Of a DNA stretch of 29,171 nucleotides, positions 15,179 through 24,330 are shown one piece after another. The notes under the pieces are model-generated. The model made no database searches. It was not told the DNA's origin and saw nothing but the letters and a program-made list of their open reading frames with translations. This DNA comes from JAUVXY01 sp964392345 (GTDB lineage: Bacteria > Actinomycetota > Humimicrobiia > Humimicrobiales > Humimicrobiaceae). Position 1 is the stretch's first letter. The number at the start of each line of letters is the position of its first letter. The translations under genes and the position numbers were made by a program. Where the stretch lies: positions 1 through 29,171 of the forward strand of contig CAYMPQ010000014.1 of NCBI GenBank assembly GCA_964392345.1, read 5' to 3'.

Positions 15179-16273
15179 TTATTTTTTTCCCTTTATTTTA
15201 CTGGTTTGCCTGATTACAACCTTTCCGCTTCCATTGGTTACCACGCCAATTCTGTAAATGTCTTCCTTTAGTATTGATGCAATGCTTTTTATTTCTTCAA
15301 AATCATCTGGTGAAATAATAATAACCATTCCAATGCCCATATTAAAAACTCTGTACATTTCCTTTTTACTAATATTGCCAAATTCCTGTAAATTTTTAAA
15401 AATAACCGGCACATTCCAGCTTTTGTCTTTTATTACAACATCCAGGCTATCAGGTATTATTCTGTTAATGTTTTCATAAAATCCACCGCCTGTTATATGG
15501 GCAATGCCATGGACTTTAATTTTTCTTTTGTTAATAATTTCATTTATAATTTTATAATACAATTTTGTAGGAGTCAGCAGTACATCTGCAAGTGTTCTAT
15601 TTTCTGACCATTCATATTTTTCGTTTAAATTCAGATTTTTGCCATCAATTATTTTTCTTACAAGTGAATAGCCATTACTATGTATCCCTGATGAAGATAT
15701 GCCTACGACTACATCGTTTTCATTAACCATTCCACAATTTATAATATTTTGTTTATCAACAATACCAACCACAAACCCGGCAAGGTCAATATCATCCTCT
15801 CCATACATATCCGGCATTTCTGCAGTTTCACCGCCTATCAGTGCAGTGTCGCAATATCTGCAGCTGCAGGATATTGACTCAACTACAGTCTTGATTTTAT
15901 CAGGGTTAAGCTTGCCGCATGCAATGTAATCTAAAAAAAACAGTGGTTTTGCACCACAGCACAATACATCATTAATACACATCGCAACGAGGTCTTGTCC
16001 AATTGACTTGTAGCAGTTTGCCTTCTTGGCAACCATAATTTTTGTTCCAACACCATCTGTAGAAGAAACAAGAACCGGATTTTTATAATTTTTTAAATCA
16101 AGCTCGAACAACCCGGCAAAGGATGATAGATCGTTTAACACTGCACTGGAAAAAGTTGATGCAACAGAGGCTTTTATTAAATTTAAAGTTTTTGAAGCTT
16201 TGCCTAAATCAACACCTGCCGCCTTATATGAGCATTTCGCATTGCCAGTCCCAGCCTGTTTTTTTTCAGACAT
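15179..16273 (-). CDS. purM: Phosphoribosylformylglycinamidine cyclo-ligase PurM
   Basis: A 364-residue AIR synthetase that closes the imidazole ring using ATP. Signatures are SSTDGVGTK, the glycine-rich GGETAEMPDMY and the late HITGGGFYEN. The first 20 residues include a short extension of the common core (SYKAAGVDLG). The start overlaps the purF stop by eight bases, and GAAGGAAG lies inside the purF end, so translation is coupled. Confidence 0.97.
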   Translation of the reverse strand: MSEKKQAGTGNAKCSYKAAGVDLGKASKTLNLIKASVASTFSSAVLNDLSSFAGLFELDLKNYKNPVLVSSTDGVGTKIMVAKKANCYKSIGQDLVAMCINDVLCCGAKPLFFLDYIACGKLNPDKIKTVVESISCSCRYCDTALIGGETAEMPDMYGEDDIDLAGFVVGIVDKQNIINCGMVNENDVVVGISSSGIHSNGYSLVRKIIDGKNLNLNEKYEWSENRTLADVLLTPTKLYYKIINEIINKRKIKVHGIAHITGGGFYENINRIIPDSLDVVIKDKSWNVPVIFKNLQEFGNISKKEMYRVFNMGIGMVIIISPDDFEEIKSIASILKEDIYRIGVVTNGSGKVVIRQTSKIKGKK

Positions 16274-17687
16274 TAGATGATACTTCCTTCTCTCTATCTA
16301 TGGATTGTTCATACACTTTTAAATCTTCGGGAATTTCCACAGGGTATTCTCCATTAAAACATGCAAAGCAGAATTTGTCTTTTGGTTCTCCTATAGCCTT
16401 CACAAGGCCGTCTATCGTTAAATATTTCAAACTGTTCACATTTAAAAATTTTCTTATATCTTCAAGTGTTCTGTAACTGGCAATAAATTCTTTTTTTGTA
16501 GCAATATCAATACCATAATAACATGGATAAAGCAGCGGCGGTGAGCTAATCCTCATATGTACTTCCTTTGCGCCAGCGTTATATAACATCTTAACTATTT
16601 TCCTTGATGTATTGCCTCTAACTATGGAATCATCAACTACAACCAGCTTTTTACCCTTGATAATATCTTTTAAAGGATTTAATTTAAGCTTGACACCAAT
16701 TTCTCTAATTTCCTGCTTTGGCTGGATGAAAGTTCTCCCAATATACCTATTTTTAATAAATCCTTCAGCGTATGGGATCTTGGAAGCAGCTGAGTACCCT
16801 ATAGCGGCAGGAGTGCCCGAATCCGGTACAGAAATAACGATATCTGCATCATCAGTTGGAGACTGCTTTGCTAACTGCTGCCCCATTTTATGCCTTGCAT
16901 CAAACATATTCTTTCCATATATATAGCTATCCGGCCTTGCAAAATAAATAAGCTCAAATACGCACATGGAAATTTTATCCACTGGAAGCAGCATCTGTGA
17001 TTTAAGCCCATTACCGTCTATTACTACTTTCTCGCCAGGGTCTACCTCTCTTATAAATTTAGCATCTATTATGTCAAGTGCACATGTTTCAGAAGCAATA
17101 ATATAATTTCCACCCAGACTGCCCAGTACCAATGGTCTGAAACCGTGTGGATCCCTGATTCCCATAAGTTTATCACGGGTTAATATAACCAGTGAATACG
17201 AGCCTTTGATTTTACTTATAGCCTCATTTACAGCATCTTCAATATCATCTTTAACAGAATTTTCTATAAGCGAAGCTATGACTTCAGTGTCTGAATTGGT
17301 TTTAAAAGTGACACCTTTTTTTATCTGCTCCTTCCTAATTTCAGCAGTATTAGTCAAGTTTCCATTGTGGGCCAGTGCGAAACTCTCACCCTTGAACATG
17401 TGATAGAGAGGCTGTGAATTTTCCCAGATATTTTTGCCAGCAGTTGAGTAACGGGTATGGCCTATTCCAATATGGCCCTGAAGAGGAGCAAGGCTTTGCT
17501 TGTTAAACACTTGCGACACAAGCCCTAAATCCTTAAAGACTAATATATCTTCACCATCTGATACTGCAATACCTGCACTTTCCTGCCCCCTGTGCTGAAG
17601 CGCTTGAAGACTATAAAATATGATCTCAGACACTCTCCTGCCTTTTGCATATATGCCAAATACTCCGCATTTTTCATTAATTTTCAT
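16266..17687 (-). CDS. purF: Amidophosphoribosyltransferase PurF (Fe-S, propeptide type)
   Basis: A 473-residue first enzyme of purine synthesis, transferring glutamine nitrogen to PRPP. Cys7 follows a short leader (MKINEK) and would become the N-terminal nucleophile after cleavage, as in Bacillus PurF with a longer leader. The glutaminase part shows HRGQESAG and GIGHTRYST. The PRPP loop is VVVDDSIVRGNTS. Cys440 and Cys443 (FCFACF), plus Cys in SMCVFE and YPCYYG, match the four ligands of the 4Fe-4S type. Upstream lies a 196-base gap, so it may have its own promoter. Confidence 0.97.
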   Translation of the reverse strand: MKINEKCGVFGIYAKGRRVSEIIFYSLQALQHRGQESAGIAVSDGEDILVFKDLGLVSQVFNKQSLAPLQGHIGIGHTRYSTAGKNIWENSQPLYHMFKGESFALAHNGNLTNTAEIRKEQIKKGVTFKTNSDTEVIASLIENSVKDDIEDAVNEAISKIKGSYSLVILTRDKLMGIRDPHGFRPLVLGSLGGNYIIASETCALDIIDAKFIREVDPGEKVVIDGNGLKSQMLLPVDKISMCVFELIYFARPDSYIYGKNMFDARHKMGQQLAKQSPTDDADIVISVPDSGTPAAIGYSAASKIPYAEGFIKNRYIGRTFIQPKQEIREIGVKLKLNPLKDIIKGKKLVVVDDSIVRGNTSRKIVKMLYNAGAKEVHMRISSPPLLYPCYYGIDIATKKEFIASYRTLEDIRKFLNVNSLKYLTIDGLVKAIGEPKDKFCFACFNGEYPVEIPEDLKVYEQSIDREKEVSSNV

Positions 17688-17883
17688 TGTTTTGCACTTC
17701 TTAATTTTTTAATTTATAATCTCTGGGCTCCAAGCTTGGTGCTTGCCTCAGACTGGATTTAGCTTCATAAAATTAAGGCTCTTTACTTTACTGCCGCTGC
17801 AATAATTTATACAGAAAATAAACAAATTTATTATAGCAAATAAAAATTTAAAATAAACTAAAAAGAAACCACGCGGCAGCAGA
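17688..17883. other. Gap between purL and purF
   Basis: A 196-base A/T-rich stretch. On the minus strand a weak stem AGAAAC/GTTTCT (17890-17895 with 17864-17869) followed by T5 sits at the purL end and could be a partial terminator. A TATAAT follows it without a good -35. A 10-base palindrome CCAAGCTTGG lies nearer purF. No gene or known riboswitch is seen. Confidence 0.4.
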
Positions 17884-20800
17884 TCAACTGTTTCTCTCGC
17901 ACCACTTTCTTGCATTCTGAAACATTTGCAGCCATGGAGAAACATTTAATTTAGATTTCCAATCTTCAGGCATCCACCCCCATTGCCAGAGAAGAAATGC
18001 CCTCTCAGGATGCGGCATCATGGCAAGATGTCTGCCGTCAGGTGAACATAGTGCAGTAAATCCGGATGGGGAGCTATTTGGATTAAATGGATACTTTTCT
18101 GTAGGCATTCCATTATCATCAACATATACTATTGGCGCAAGACTGGAGCGTGTTATATCAGATAAAATCTGAGAGTCGGGACAGTGCAGATAACCTTCCC
18201 TGTGTGCTACCCATGCCCCAAGAACTGAACCCTCCATACCCTCTAACATAATAGAAGGGCTATCCATTATCTTTACGGTTACCCATCGTGATTCAAACCG
18301 TCCTGAAGGATTGCTGATAAACCTTGGCTGCTTTGTTTCAGAAATTCCCTTCCATGGCACCCATCCAAGAATGGTCATAAGCTGGCATCCATTACATACA
18401 CCCAGTGAAAATGTGTCCGGCCGGTTGTAGAAATTGTCAAACATTTCTCTCAGCTTAGGATTAAACCTGATTATGCCAGCCCATCCCTTTCCGCTGTCCA
18501 AAACATCAGCATAAGAAAATCCTCCTACAAATACTGCGCCTTTAAATTTTTCAAGGGAGCTGCTGCCGCTCAGTAAATCAGTCATTGTAAAATCCCATGG
18601 CTCAAACCCGGCTGTAAAAAATACAGATGTCATCTCTCTATCACCATTGCTGCCTTCCTCGCGAATAATTGCAACCTTTGGCTTTTTCTCCCCTGACATG
18701 ATTTCAGGTGAAATACTGTCAGGCTTAAAAGACAAATTATATGCTGGGCCGGTCCGATTATGCTCTTGTGATTGCTTTATTGCAAATTCTGGGTTCATCT
18801 GATGTTTCTCAATCTGATCGCTCGTTGACTCCCACCACGCAAGCAATGTTTGGGTACTTGTATCCAATTTGATTTTATCGCCACAACAGACAACCACACG
18901 CTGCTCTTTTTGGGTTACACCCAAAATTACAAATGAGACACCTGCCTCAACCAAGATAGAGCTTATTTCCATTTCATTCTCTGGAAGATACTCCAGTACA
19001 AGCCCAAGTTCCTCAGCAAACAGCTGTGGAATTATTTCTTTATCCTTTGGGATTTTAACTTCTATCCCGCAATTTCCTGACATTGCCATTTCAGCAATAG
19101 TTGTTATAAGCCCTCCATCACTTCTATCATGACCAGCAAGAATTAAATTTCTTTTAATCATTTTTTGAACTGCCTTAAAAGCATTGGAAAGTATTACCGG
19201 GTCATCAACATCAGGAGACCTGGATCCAATTTGCCCAAATGCCTGAGCCAGTGCTGAACCGCCAAGCCGACTTTTGCCCGGTGCGAGATCAATTAACATT
19301 AATTTACTCTTGCCTGGACTCTTAATATCTGGAGTTACAACCCTCGTAATGTCCTGCATTGAAGCATAAGCAGAGACTACAACCTGCCAGGGAGCTTTTA
19401 CAACTTCATCCCCTGCCTGTGCTGCCATTGACAGGCTGTCTTTGCCTCCATCAGCTGATATGCCGACTTCTATCATTATTCTGCTCAGAGAAACTGCTGC
19501 ATCATAAAGCGCTGCACCGCCGCCGGGAAGCTTGGCAGCCCACATCCAGTTAACCGAGCACTTTATGTCTTTTATATCACTGATGAGAGCCCAGACGATA
19601 TTGGTTAATGCCTCTGCAACTGCCATGCGCGCACCTGCTTTTGGATTAACAAGAATCTTAATTGGCTGCTCACCAATAGCAATAGCAGCACCGCTTAGCC
19701 CAAAATGGCTTTGGGCTACAACTGCTGTGTCAGAAACAGGGAGCTGCAATGGGCCGCAGCATTGCTGTCTTGCTATTAATCCTGTTACGCTTCTATCAAC
19801 CTTCCTCACAAGAAATCCCTTTGACCCAACTGAGGGTAATTTAAATACAAGTTTTAATGCCTCTTCCACTGAAAGATTTTCAGGCAGCTTTAACGGTACT
19901 AACTTTGCTGGAATTCGCTCCAGCTTAAAAGTTTTTTGTGGAATTTTACTCAGTATTTTTGAAAGATCAAGATTAACAGGTATTGAGTTGTCATTGCTGT
20001 CATGTACTACAATTCTTCCATCACCGGTTATTTCACCAAGTACCTCACAATTAACTTTTTCACGCTTGCAGATTGCCTTAAATTCATCTAACCGCTTTGG
20101 TTCTATGAGGAAAGCATTGCGCTCCTGGTATTCTGCACCCCATATTTCAAGCACTGATAATGTCTTATCCCCAATTTGTATGTTGCGAATTTCAATTCTT
20201 CCGCCTGCTGGTTCAACAAGCTCTGTTAGGACATTGCATGGTCCGCCGGCACCTTGATCGTGAATGCTTAAAATAGGATTTTTACTCCCCATCTCAATGC
20301 ATGCCCGGATTACTCTGTTCATCTTCTGTTCCATCTGAGCATTCCCGCGCTGTACTGCATTAAAGTCAAGGTCTCCCCTATTTTCACCCTGCATCATGCT
20401 TGAGGCAGAACCGCCTCCAATACCAATACGATATGCCGGACCGCCAACCTGTATTATCAGCATACCTTTTTTAGGTTTTTCTTTTTTAATATGTCTGTCA
20501 TCAATTTGTCCTATACCGCCAGTAAACATAATTGGCTTTATCCATTCACGGCGCTCCCCGTCAGCAAGCCTCAATCCAAATGTTCTGGTAAAACCCTGGA
20601 TCACCGGTTCACCAAATTTATTTCCATAGTCTGATGCACCATCACTTTCCCCGATCATTATTTTGAGCGGAGCAGCGAGATTTGAAGGATAACTAAACTT
20701 TTTATTTTCACCAGGAATCAGATAATCGGGAATATTCAGGTTTCCTGTACAGTACCCGGCCGTACCAGCTACTACAAGCCCTCCTTTTCCAGTTGCCTGA

Positions 20801-21699
20801 ATATCACGAATTCTTCCGCCAGTTCCTGTTTCAGCTCCTGGAAATGGCGCTACGCCGCTTGGAAAGTTATGTGTTTCCGCAGTAAATATAATATGATACA
20901 CGCATCTATGTCTGCAAAACGGGGAACAATTCCCGGGATGTTTTGGTATAATCGTTGAGATTGTGCTTCCAATAATACCGCTGGAATTGTCGCTGAATGC
21001 AATTATGCTGTTGGAAGAATCTGCGGGCAATGTTGATTTTATTACCTGAAACAAGGTTTTTGAAATTCTTTTACCGTCAATTATCAACTTGCCTTTAAAA
21101 AACCAGTGGCGCGAGTGTTCACTGTTTGCCTGTCCAAGCTGGAAGCATTCTACATTAGTTGGATTTCTTCCTATGGTGTTTGTAAATAAATTATAATAGT
21201 ATTTTATATCCCACTCATCCATGCCAAGACCCATATCCCGGTTTACTTTGTTCAGCGCCCCGGCACCCTCCTCAATTAATGGAACTTCGTAGACACGCTC
21301 AGGTTCAATCCCTGTATCAAATGTTTTAAGAGGCTTGCAGTAGACGCATTCAGTCATTCTATCATGATGATTGTCAATGAACCGGGACTTGTTAGTTTCC
21401 GGCAGCAATACATATCGTCTGGAGCGTTCAGCACGATTAACTTTTTCTAACCCGCATGCATGGCATATGGCAACAGCATTAGTTGAAAATGCTGTTTCAA
21501 AGTTCAGGCGGGGGCCAATCTCTACTGTAGTTTCCCCCTTGAGTTCAATAAATGACTCGTATCCAAAATTTTTATGTTCAAATGTTTCCGCAAGAAGCCA
21601 ACTTATTGCTTTTAAATCTTTTGTAGTAAGTGGCGCAGAAGTTTCAACGTAGAAACAATATTCGAAATTTTTGTCGATAAGCCGGTAAAAGCGTTGCAT
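17884..21699 (-). CDS. purL: Large single-chain phosphoribosylformylglycinamidine synthase PurL
   Basis: A 1271-residue enzyme converting FGAR, glutamine and ATP to FGAM. It has an N-terminal PurS-like domain, a linker, two AIRS-like synthetase halves (NSEHSRHWFFKG at 192-203, TAETHNFPSG from 273, then SVNWMWAAKLPGGG and HDRSDGGL), and a C-terminal glutaminase. The glutaminase nucleophile is Cys1102 (SLGVCNGCQL), with His1230 and Glu1232 in PHPE. It is much longer than the PurS/PurL/PurQ three-protein form common in Gram-positive bacteria. Its motifs are nearer eukaryotic PFAS than E. coli PurL. Sampled lines average about 46% G+C against about 34% outside, which suggests transfer. ATG 21699 follows CAGGGAAG, 21 bases after purB. 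Confidence 0.96.
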   Translation of the reverse strand: MQRFYRLIDKNFEYCFYVETSAPLTTKDLKAISWLLAETFEHKNFGYESFIELKGETTVEIGPRLNFETAFSTNAVAICHACGLEKVNRAERSRRYVLLPETNKSRFIDNHHDRMTECVYCKPLKTFDTGIEPERVYEVPLIEEGAGALNKVNRDMGLGMDEWDIKYYYNLFTNTIGRNPTNVECFQLGQANSEHSRHWFFKGKLIIDGKRISKTLFQVIKSTLPADSSNSIIAFSDNSSGIIGSTISTIIPKHPGNCSPFCRHRCVYHIIFTAETHNFPSGVAPFPGAETGTGGRIRDIQATGKGGLVVAGTAGYCTGNLNIPDYLIPGENKKFSYPSNLAAPLKIMIGESDGASDYGNKFGEPVIQGFTRTFGLRLADGERREWIKPIMFTGGIGQIDDRHIKKEKPKKGMLIIQVGGPAYRIGIGGGSASSMMQGENRGDLDFNAVQRGNAQMEQKMNRVIRACIEMGSKNPILSIHDQGAGGPCNVLTELVEPAGGRIEIRNIQIGDKTLSVLEIWGAEYQERNAFLIEPKRLDEFKAICKREKVNCEVLGEITGDGRIVVHDSNDNSIPVNLDLSKILSKIPQKTFKLERIPAKLVPLKLPENLSVEEALKLVFKLPSVGSKGFLVRKVDRSVTGLIARQQCCGPLQLPVSDTAVVAQSHFGLSGAAIAIGEQPIKILVNPKAGARMAVAEALTNIVWALISDIKDIKCSVNWMWAAKLPGGGAALYDAAVSLSRIMIEVGISADGGKDSLSMAAQAGDEVVKAPWQVVVSAYASMQDITRVVTPDIKSPGKSKLMLIDLAPGKSRLGGSALAQAFGQIGSRSPDVDDPVILSNAFKAVQKMIKRNLILAGHDRSDGGLITTIAEMAMSGNCGIEVKIPKDKEIIPQLFAEELGLVLEYLPENEMEISSILVEAGVSFVILGVTQKEQRVVVCCGDKIKLDTSTQTLLAWWESTSDQIEKHQMNPEFAIKQSQEHNRTGPAYNLSFKPDSISPEIMSGEKKPKVAIIREEGSNGDREMTSVFFTAGFEPWDFTMTDLLSGSSSLEKFKGAVFVGGFSYADVLDSGKGWAGIIRFNPKLREMFDNFYNRPDTFSLGVCNGCQLMTILGWVPWKGISETKQPRFISNPSGRFESRWVTVKIMDSPSIMLEGMEGSVLGAWVAHREGYLHCPDSQILSDITRSSLAPIVYVDDNGMPTEKYPFNPNSSPSGFTALCSPDGRHLAMMPHPERAFLLWQWGWMPEDWKSKLNVSPWLQMFQNARKWCERNS

Positions 21700-21720
21700 T
21701 ACTTCCCTGAGTTTTTATAT

Positions 21721-23016
21721 TTAAATATCGTCTAGCCTGTCAATAATTTTATCAATATACTTTAAATGATACTTTACTTCAAACAATCCCTCTAATTCAT
21801 TTTTAGTTATAATGGACAGTATCCTGTCGTCTTTTATGATATTTTCTTTAAAGCTGCCCTCATTTTTCCATGCACTCATGGCAGCTGATTGTACAAGGCT
21901 GTAGGCATCCTGCCTGCTCATCCCTTTATTTATAAGTTCTAAAAGTACTCTCTGTGAAAAAATAATCCCGCCATATTTCATTAAATTCCTCTTCATGTTT
22001 GACTCAATTATGTTAAGATCATCAATTACAAACATTGTTTTCTCCAACATGTAATCAAGCAGTATAAAACTGTCAGGAATTATTATTCTTTCTGCTGAAG
22101 AATGGGAAATATCTCTTTCGTGCCACAAGGCAATATTTTCCATTGACGTCACCACGTTTGACCTCAACACCCTTGCCAGCCCACAAATTCTTTCACAAAT
22201 TATCGGATTTTTTTTGTGAGGCATAGCAGATGATCCCTTTTGACCCGGTGTAAAAGGCTCTTCCAGCTCTTTTACATCCGTCCTCTGAAGATTTCTAACT
22301 TCAAGCGCTATTTTTTCCAGAGTAGCGCCGCAGATTGCAAGCGCAGAAATAAGCTGAGCATGCCTGTCCCTCTGGAGTATCTGTGTGGAAGCAGGTGACG
22401 GCTTCAAACCAAGTATCCTGCAGACTTTTCCCTCTATCTGTGGGGAAGTATTTGCATAAGTGCCCACAGCCCCTGAGATTTTACCATAATCTACATTATC
22501 TCTGGCCTGCTTAATTCTAATTAAATTTCTATCCATCTCAAAAGCCCATATGCAAACTTTAAGCCCAAAAGTAATGGGTTCGGCATGGACACCATGTGTT
22601 CTGCCCACCATAACCGTGCTTCTGTATTCCCTGGATTTTTCTTTTAGGATACTGATAAATTTTTTAATTTTTCTTTCAATTATTTCCAGAGCCTCTATTA
22701 ACTGGAGTGAAAGAGCAGTGTCCCCTACATCGGAAGATGTAAGGCCATAGTGCAGATACTTTGAGGAGTCGCCTATATAAGAAGAAACATTTGTTAAAAA
22801 AGATATTACATCATGATGTGTCTTAGACTCTATCTCATTAATTTTTTTTATTTCAAACCTTGCTCTTTGAATAATATCTTCTGCTGCTTTCTTTGGAATA
22901 ATACCAAGTTCAGACTGCGCCCTGCATACAGCTTTCTCAACCTCAAGCCATTTTTTAAACTTATTTTCTTCTTTCCAAACACTTCCCATCTCAGCAGTAG
23001 TGTATCTTGAAATCAT
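21721..23016 (-). CDS. purB: Adenylosuccinate lyase PurB
   Basis: A 431-residue lyase of the fumarase/aspartase superfamily. It acts twice: splitting SAICAR on the way to IMP and adenylosuccinate to AMP, each time releasing fumarate. The superfamily signature GSSAMPHKKNP is at 261-271, with the flexible-loop serine. GRTHGVHAEP (138-147) carries the substrate-site histidine and HYGLTSSDVGD is near residue 90. Length is normal. ATG 23016 follows AAGGAC. It opens the purine genes, 57 bases after a small unknown gene. Confidence 0.97.
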   Translation of the reverse strand: MISRYTTAEMGSVWKEENKFKKWLEVEKAVCRAQSELGIIPKKAAEDIIQRARFEIKKINEIESKTHHDVISFLTNVSSYIGDSSKYLHYGLTSSDVGDTALSLQLIEALEIIERKIKKFISILKEKSREYRSTVMVGRTHGVHAEPITFGLKVCIWAFEMDRNLIRIKQARDNVDYGKISGAVGTYANTSPQIEGKVCRILGLKPSPASTQILQRDRHAQLISALAICGATLEKIALEVRNLQRTDVKELEEPFTPGQKGSSAMPHKKNPIICERICGLARVLRSNVVTSMENIALWHERDISHSSAERIIIPDSFILLDYMLEKTMFVIDDLNIIESNMKRNLMKYGGIIFSQRVLLELINKGMSRQDAYSLVQSAAMSAWKNEGSFKENIIKDDRILSIITKNELEGLFEVKYHLKYIDKIIDRLDDI

Positions 23017-23073
23017 AACTTGTCCTTAAAATAAAAAAGTAATTTATAATCAGCCTGAGAAACAGCATCCTCG

Positions 23074-23388
23074 CTACAATAATTTTTCCATTATTTTTTC
23101 TCTAAACTGCTGATAATCTTTTGAATCTTTCAAATCTAAAAGTTCCTCGCCACAATCAAAAAATACCTGATCGTATTCACTCATACAAATGTCACTTACT
23201 TTAAGTAGCCACTTGTTATCCAGCTTCCAACTCTTCAAGTCAACAAGCCAGCCCCTTTCACTGCCAGGAATATTGTTCTTTATAAAATCATTAAGCTCTT
23301 CCGATTTTTTAGAAATTTGCAGCAAAAAATTATCACTTTCAGCAAGCCAGGATAAATTAGCTATGCTCACTTCTCCATTTTTAGCCAT
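23074..23388 (-). CDS. Small protein of unknown function before purB
   Basis: I do not recognise this 104-residue protein. It is acidic, rich in Trp, Leu and Lys (NLSWLAESDNF, WLVDLKSWKLDNKWLLK), with no signal peptide, membrane segment or Cys pair. It looks soluble and alpha/beta. It has a good ribosome site (AGGAGTGATTTAA before ATG), which argues that it is translated. It sits 41 bases after the LCP gene and 57 before purB in one transcription direction, so it is probably co-transcribed. Confidence 0.7.
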   Translation of the reverse strand: MAKNGEVSIANLSWLAESDNFLLQISKKSEELNDFIKNNIPGSERGWLVDLKSWKLDNKWLLKVSDICMSEYDQVFFDCGEELLDLKDSKDYQQFREKIMEKLL

Positions 23389-23429
23389 TTAAATCACTCC
23401 TATGCCCTGCATCTCTTTACAAATATGTT

Positions 23430-24296
23430 TCAATCTATATGTTTTCTAAGAAATTCTTTTACTTCTTTTTCATCTGCTACCAAATAACTTATTCCATCTA
23501 TGTTGGCTGCTTTTGTTGGGATAGTAATCTGGTTTATATCTTTATTAGAGAATAATAACACAAAACCAACTGAACCAAAATCCCAGATTGAAAAATCCGA
23601 TTTTGTTTCTTCTTCTAAGGCTGTAATTATTTCTGGCATTTTAGTGATCATCTGGAAGTTAATCTTCTGTTTTATTAACTCATTTATCAGGTATTTTTGC
23701 CTGTTTACCCTGTCAAGATCGCTCATTGCTGTAGCCCTGCATCTGGCAAATGATAGAGCCTGCTGTCCATCCATATGATAAGTGCCTGAGTCAAAGTCTG
23801 CACCCGAGAGAGGGTCGTGAAGAGGCTCGCTTACATAAATATCAACTCCGCCCAATATATCAATTATTCTTTTAAAACCATCAAAATTTATCAGCATATA
23901 TTTATCTACTCCTATGCCAGTTAGCTCATTTACCTCCTGCTTTATCATTTCTTCTCCACCGTATACATATGCAGCATTTATTTTATTCCATCCATGCCCT
24001 TCCAGATATACCCTTGTGTCTCTGGGAATAGAAATGAGAGCATCTTTCTTTCCCAGGCTGCCTATATGGAAAACAATAATTGTATCAGTGCGTCCCCTAA
24101 AATCGCTGCTTCCTTCTCTTTCGTCTACCCCCAGAATTAGCAAATCTTTTGACCCAAATATATTTCCTGAAAAAATATTGCCTGAAACACCATCTGACAA
24201 ATTTTCTAATTTAGAAATAGAAATGCACAAAATTGCCAGAGAACTTAAAAAAAATACACAAACTATAATTACAAAGCAACTTTTGACTTTATTCAT
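23430..24296 (-). CDS. LytR-CpsA-Psr (LCP) family ligase
   Basis: A 288-residue membrane-anchored phosphotransferase that attaches secreted glycopolymers to peptidoglycan on the outer face. A single N-terminal membrane helix (about 7-28) leads to the extracellular LCP domain. Motifs are LGVDEREG, RGRTDTIIVF, SIPRDTRVYLEG with its polyprenyl-phosphate-binding arginines, NKINAAYVYGG, and ARCRATAMSDLDRVNRQK. No C-terminal extension is present. The ribosome site is weak. It sits 34 bases after rex. Presence of an LCP protein supports a monoderm-type wall; the transferred polymer is unknown. Confidence 0.93.
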   Translation of the reverse strand: MNKVKSCFVIIVCVFFLSSLAILCISISKLENLSDGVSGNIFSGNIFGSKDLLILGVDEREGSSDFRGRTDTIIVFHIGSLGKKDALISIPRDTRVYLEGHGWNKINAAYVYGGEEMIKQEVNELTGIGVDKYMLINFDGFKRIIDILGGVDIYVSEPLHDPLSGADFDSGTYHMDGQQALSFARCRATAMSDLDRVNRQKYLINELIKQKINFQMITKMPEIITALEEETKSDFSIWDFGSVGFVLLFSNKDINQITIPTKAANIDGISYLVADEKEVKEFLRKHID

Positions 24297-24330
24297 ATCT
24301 TATTTAAGCTAAGTCCAGGGTAAGAAAATA

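Noticed and set aside
19532..20257. A 241-codon open frame on the plus strand inside purL
   Set aside because: It is antisense to the well-supported synthetase core of PurL and has no recognisable domain. Long antisense frames are expected in its G+C-richer sequence.
23017..23073. Purine riboswitch upstream of purB
   Set aside because: The gap is only 57 bases and too short to hold the three-way junction with an expression platform.
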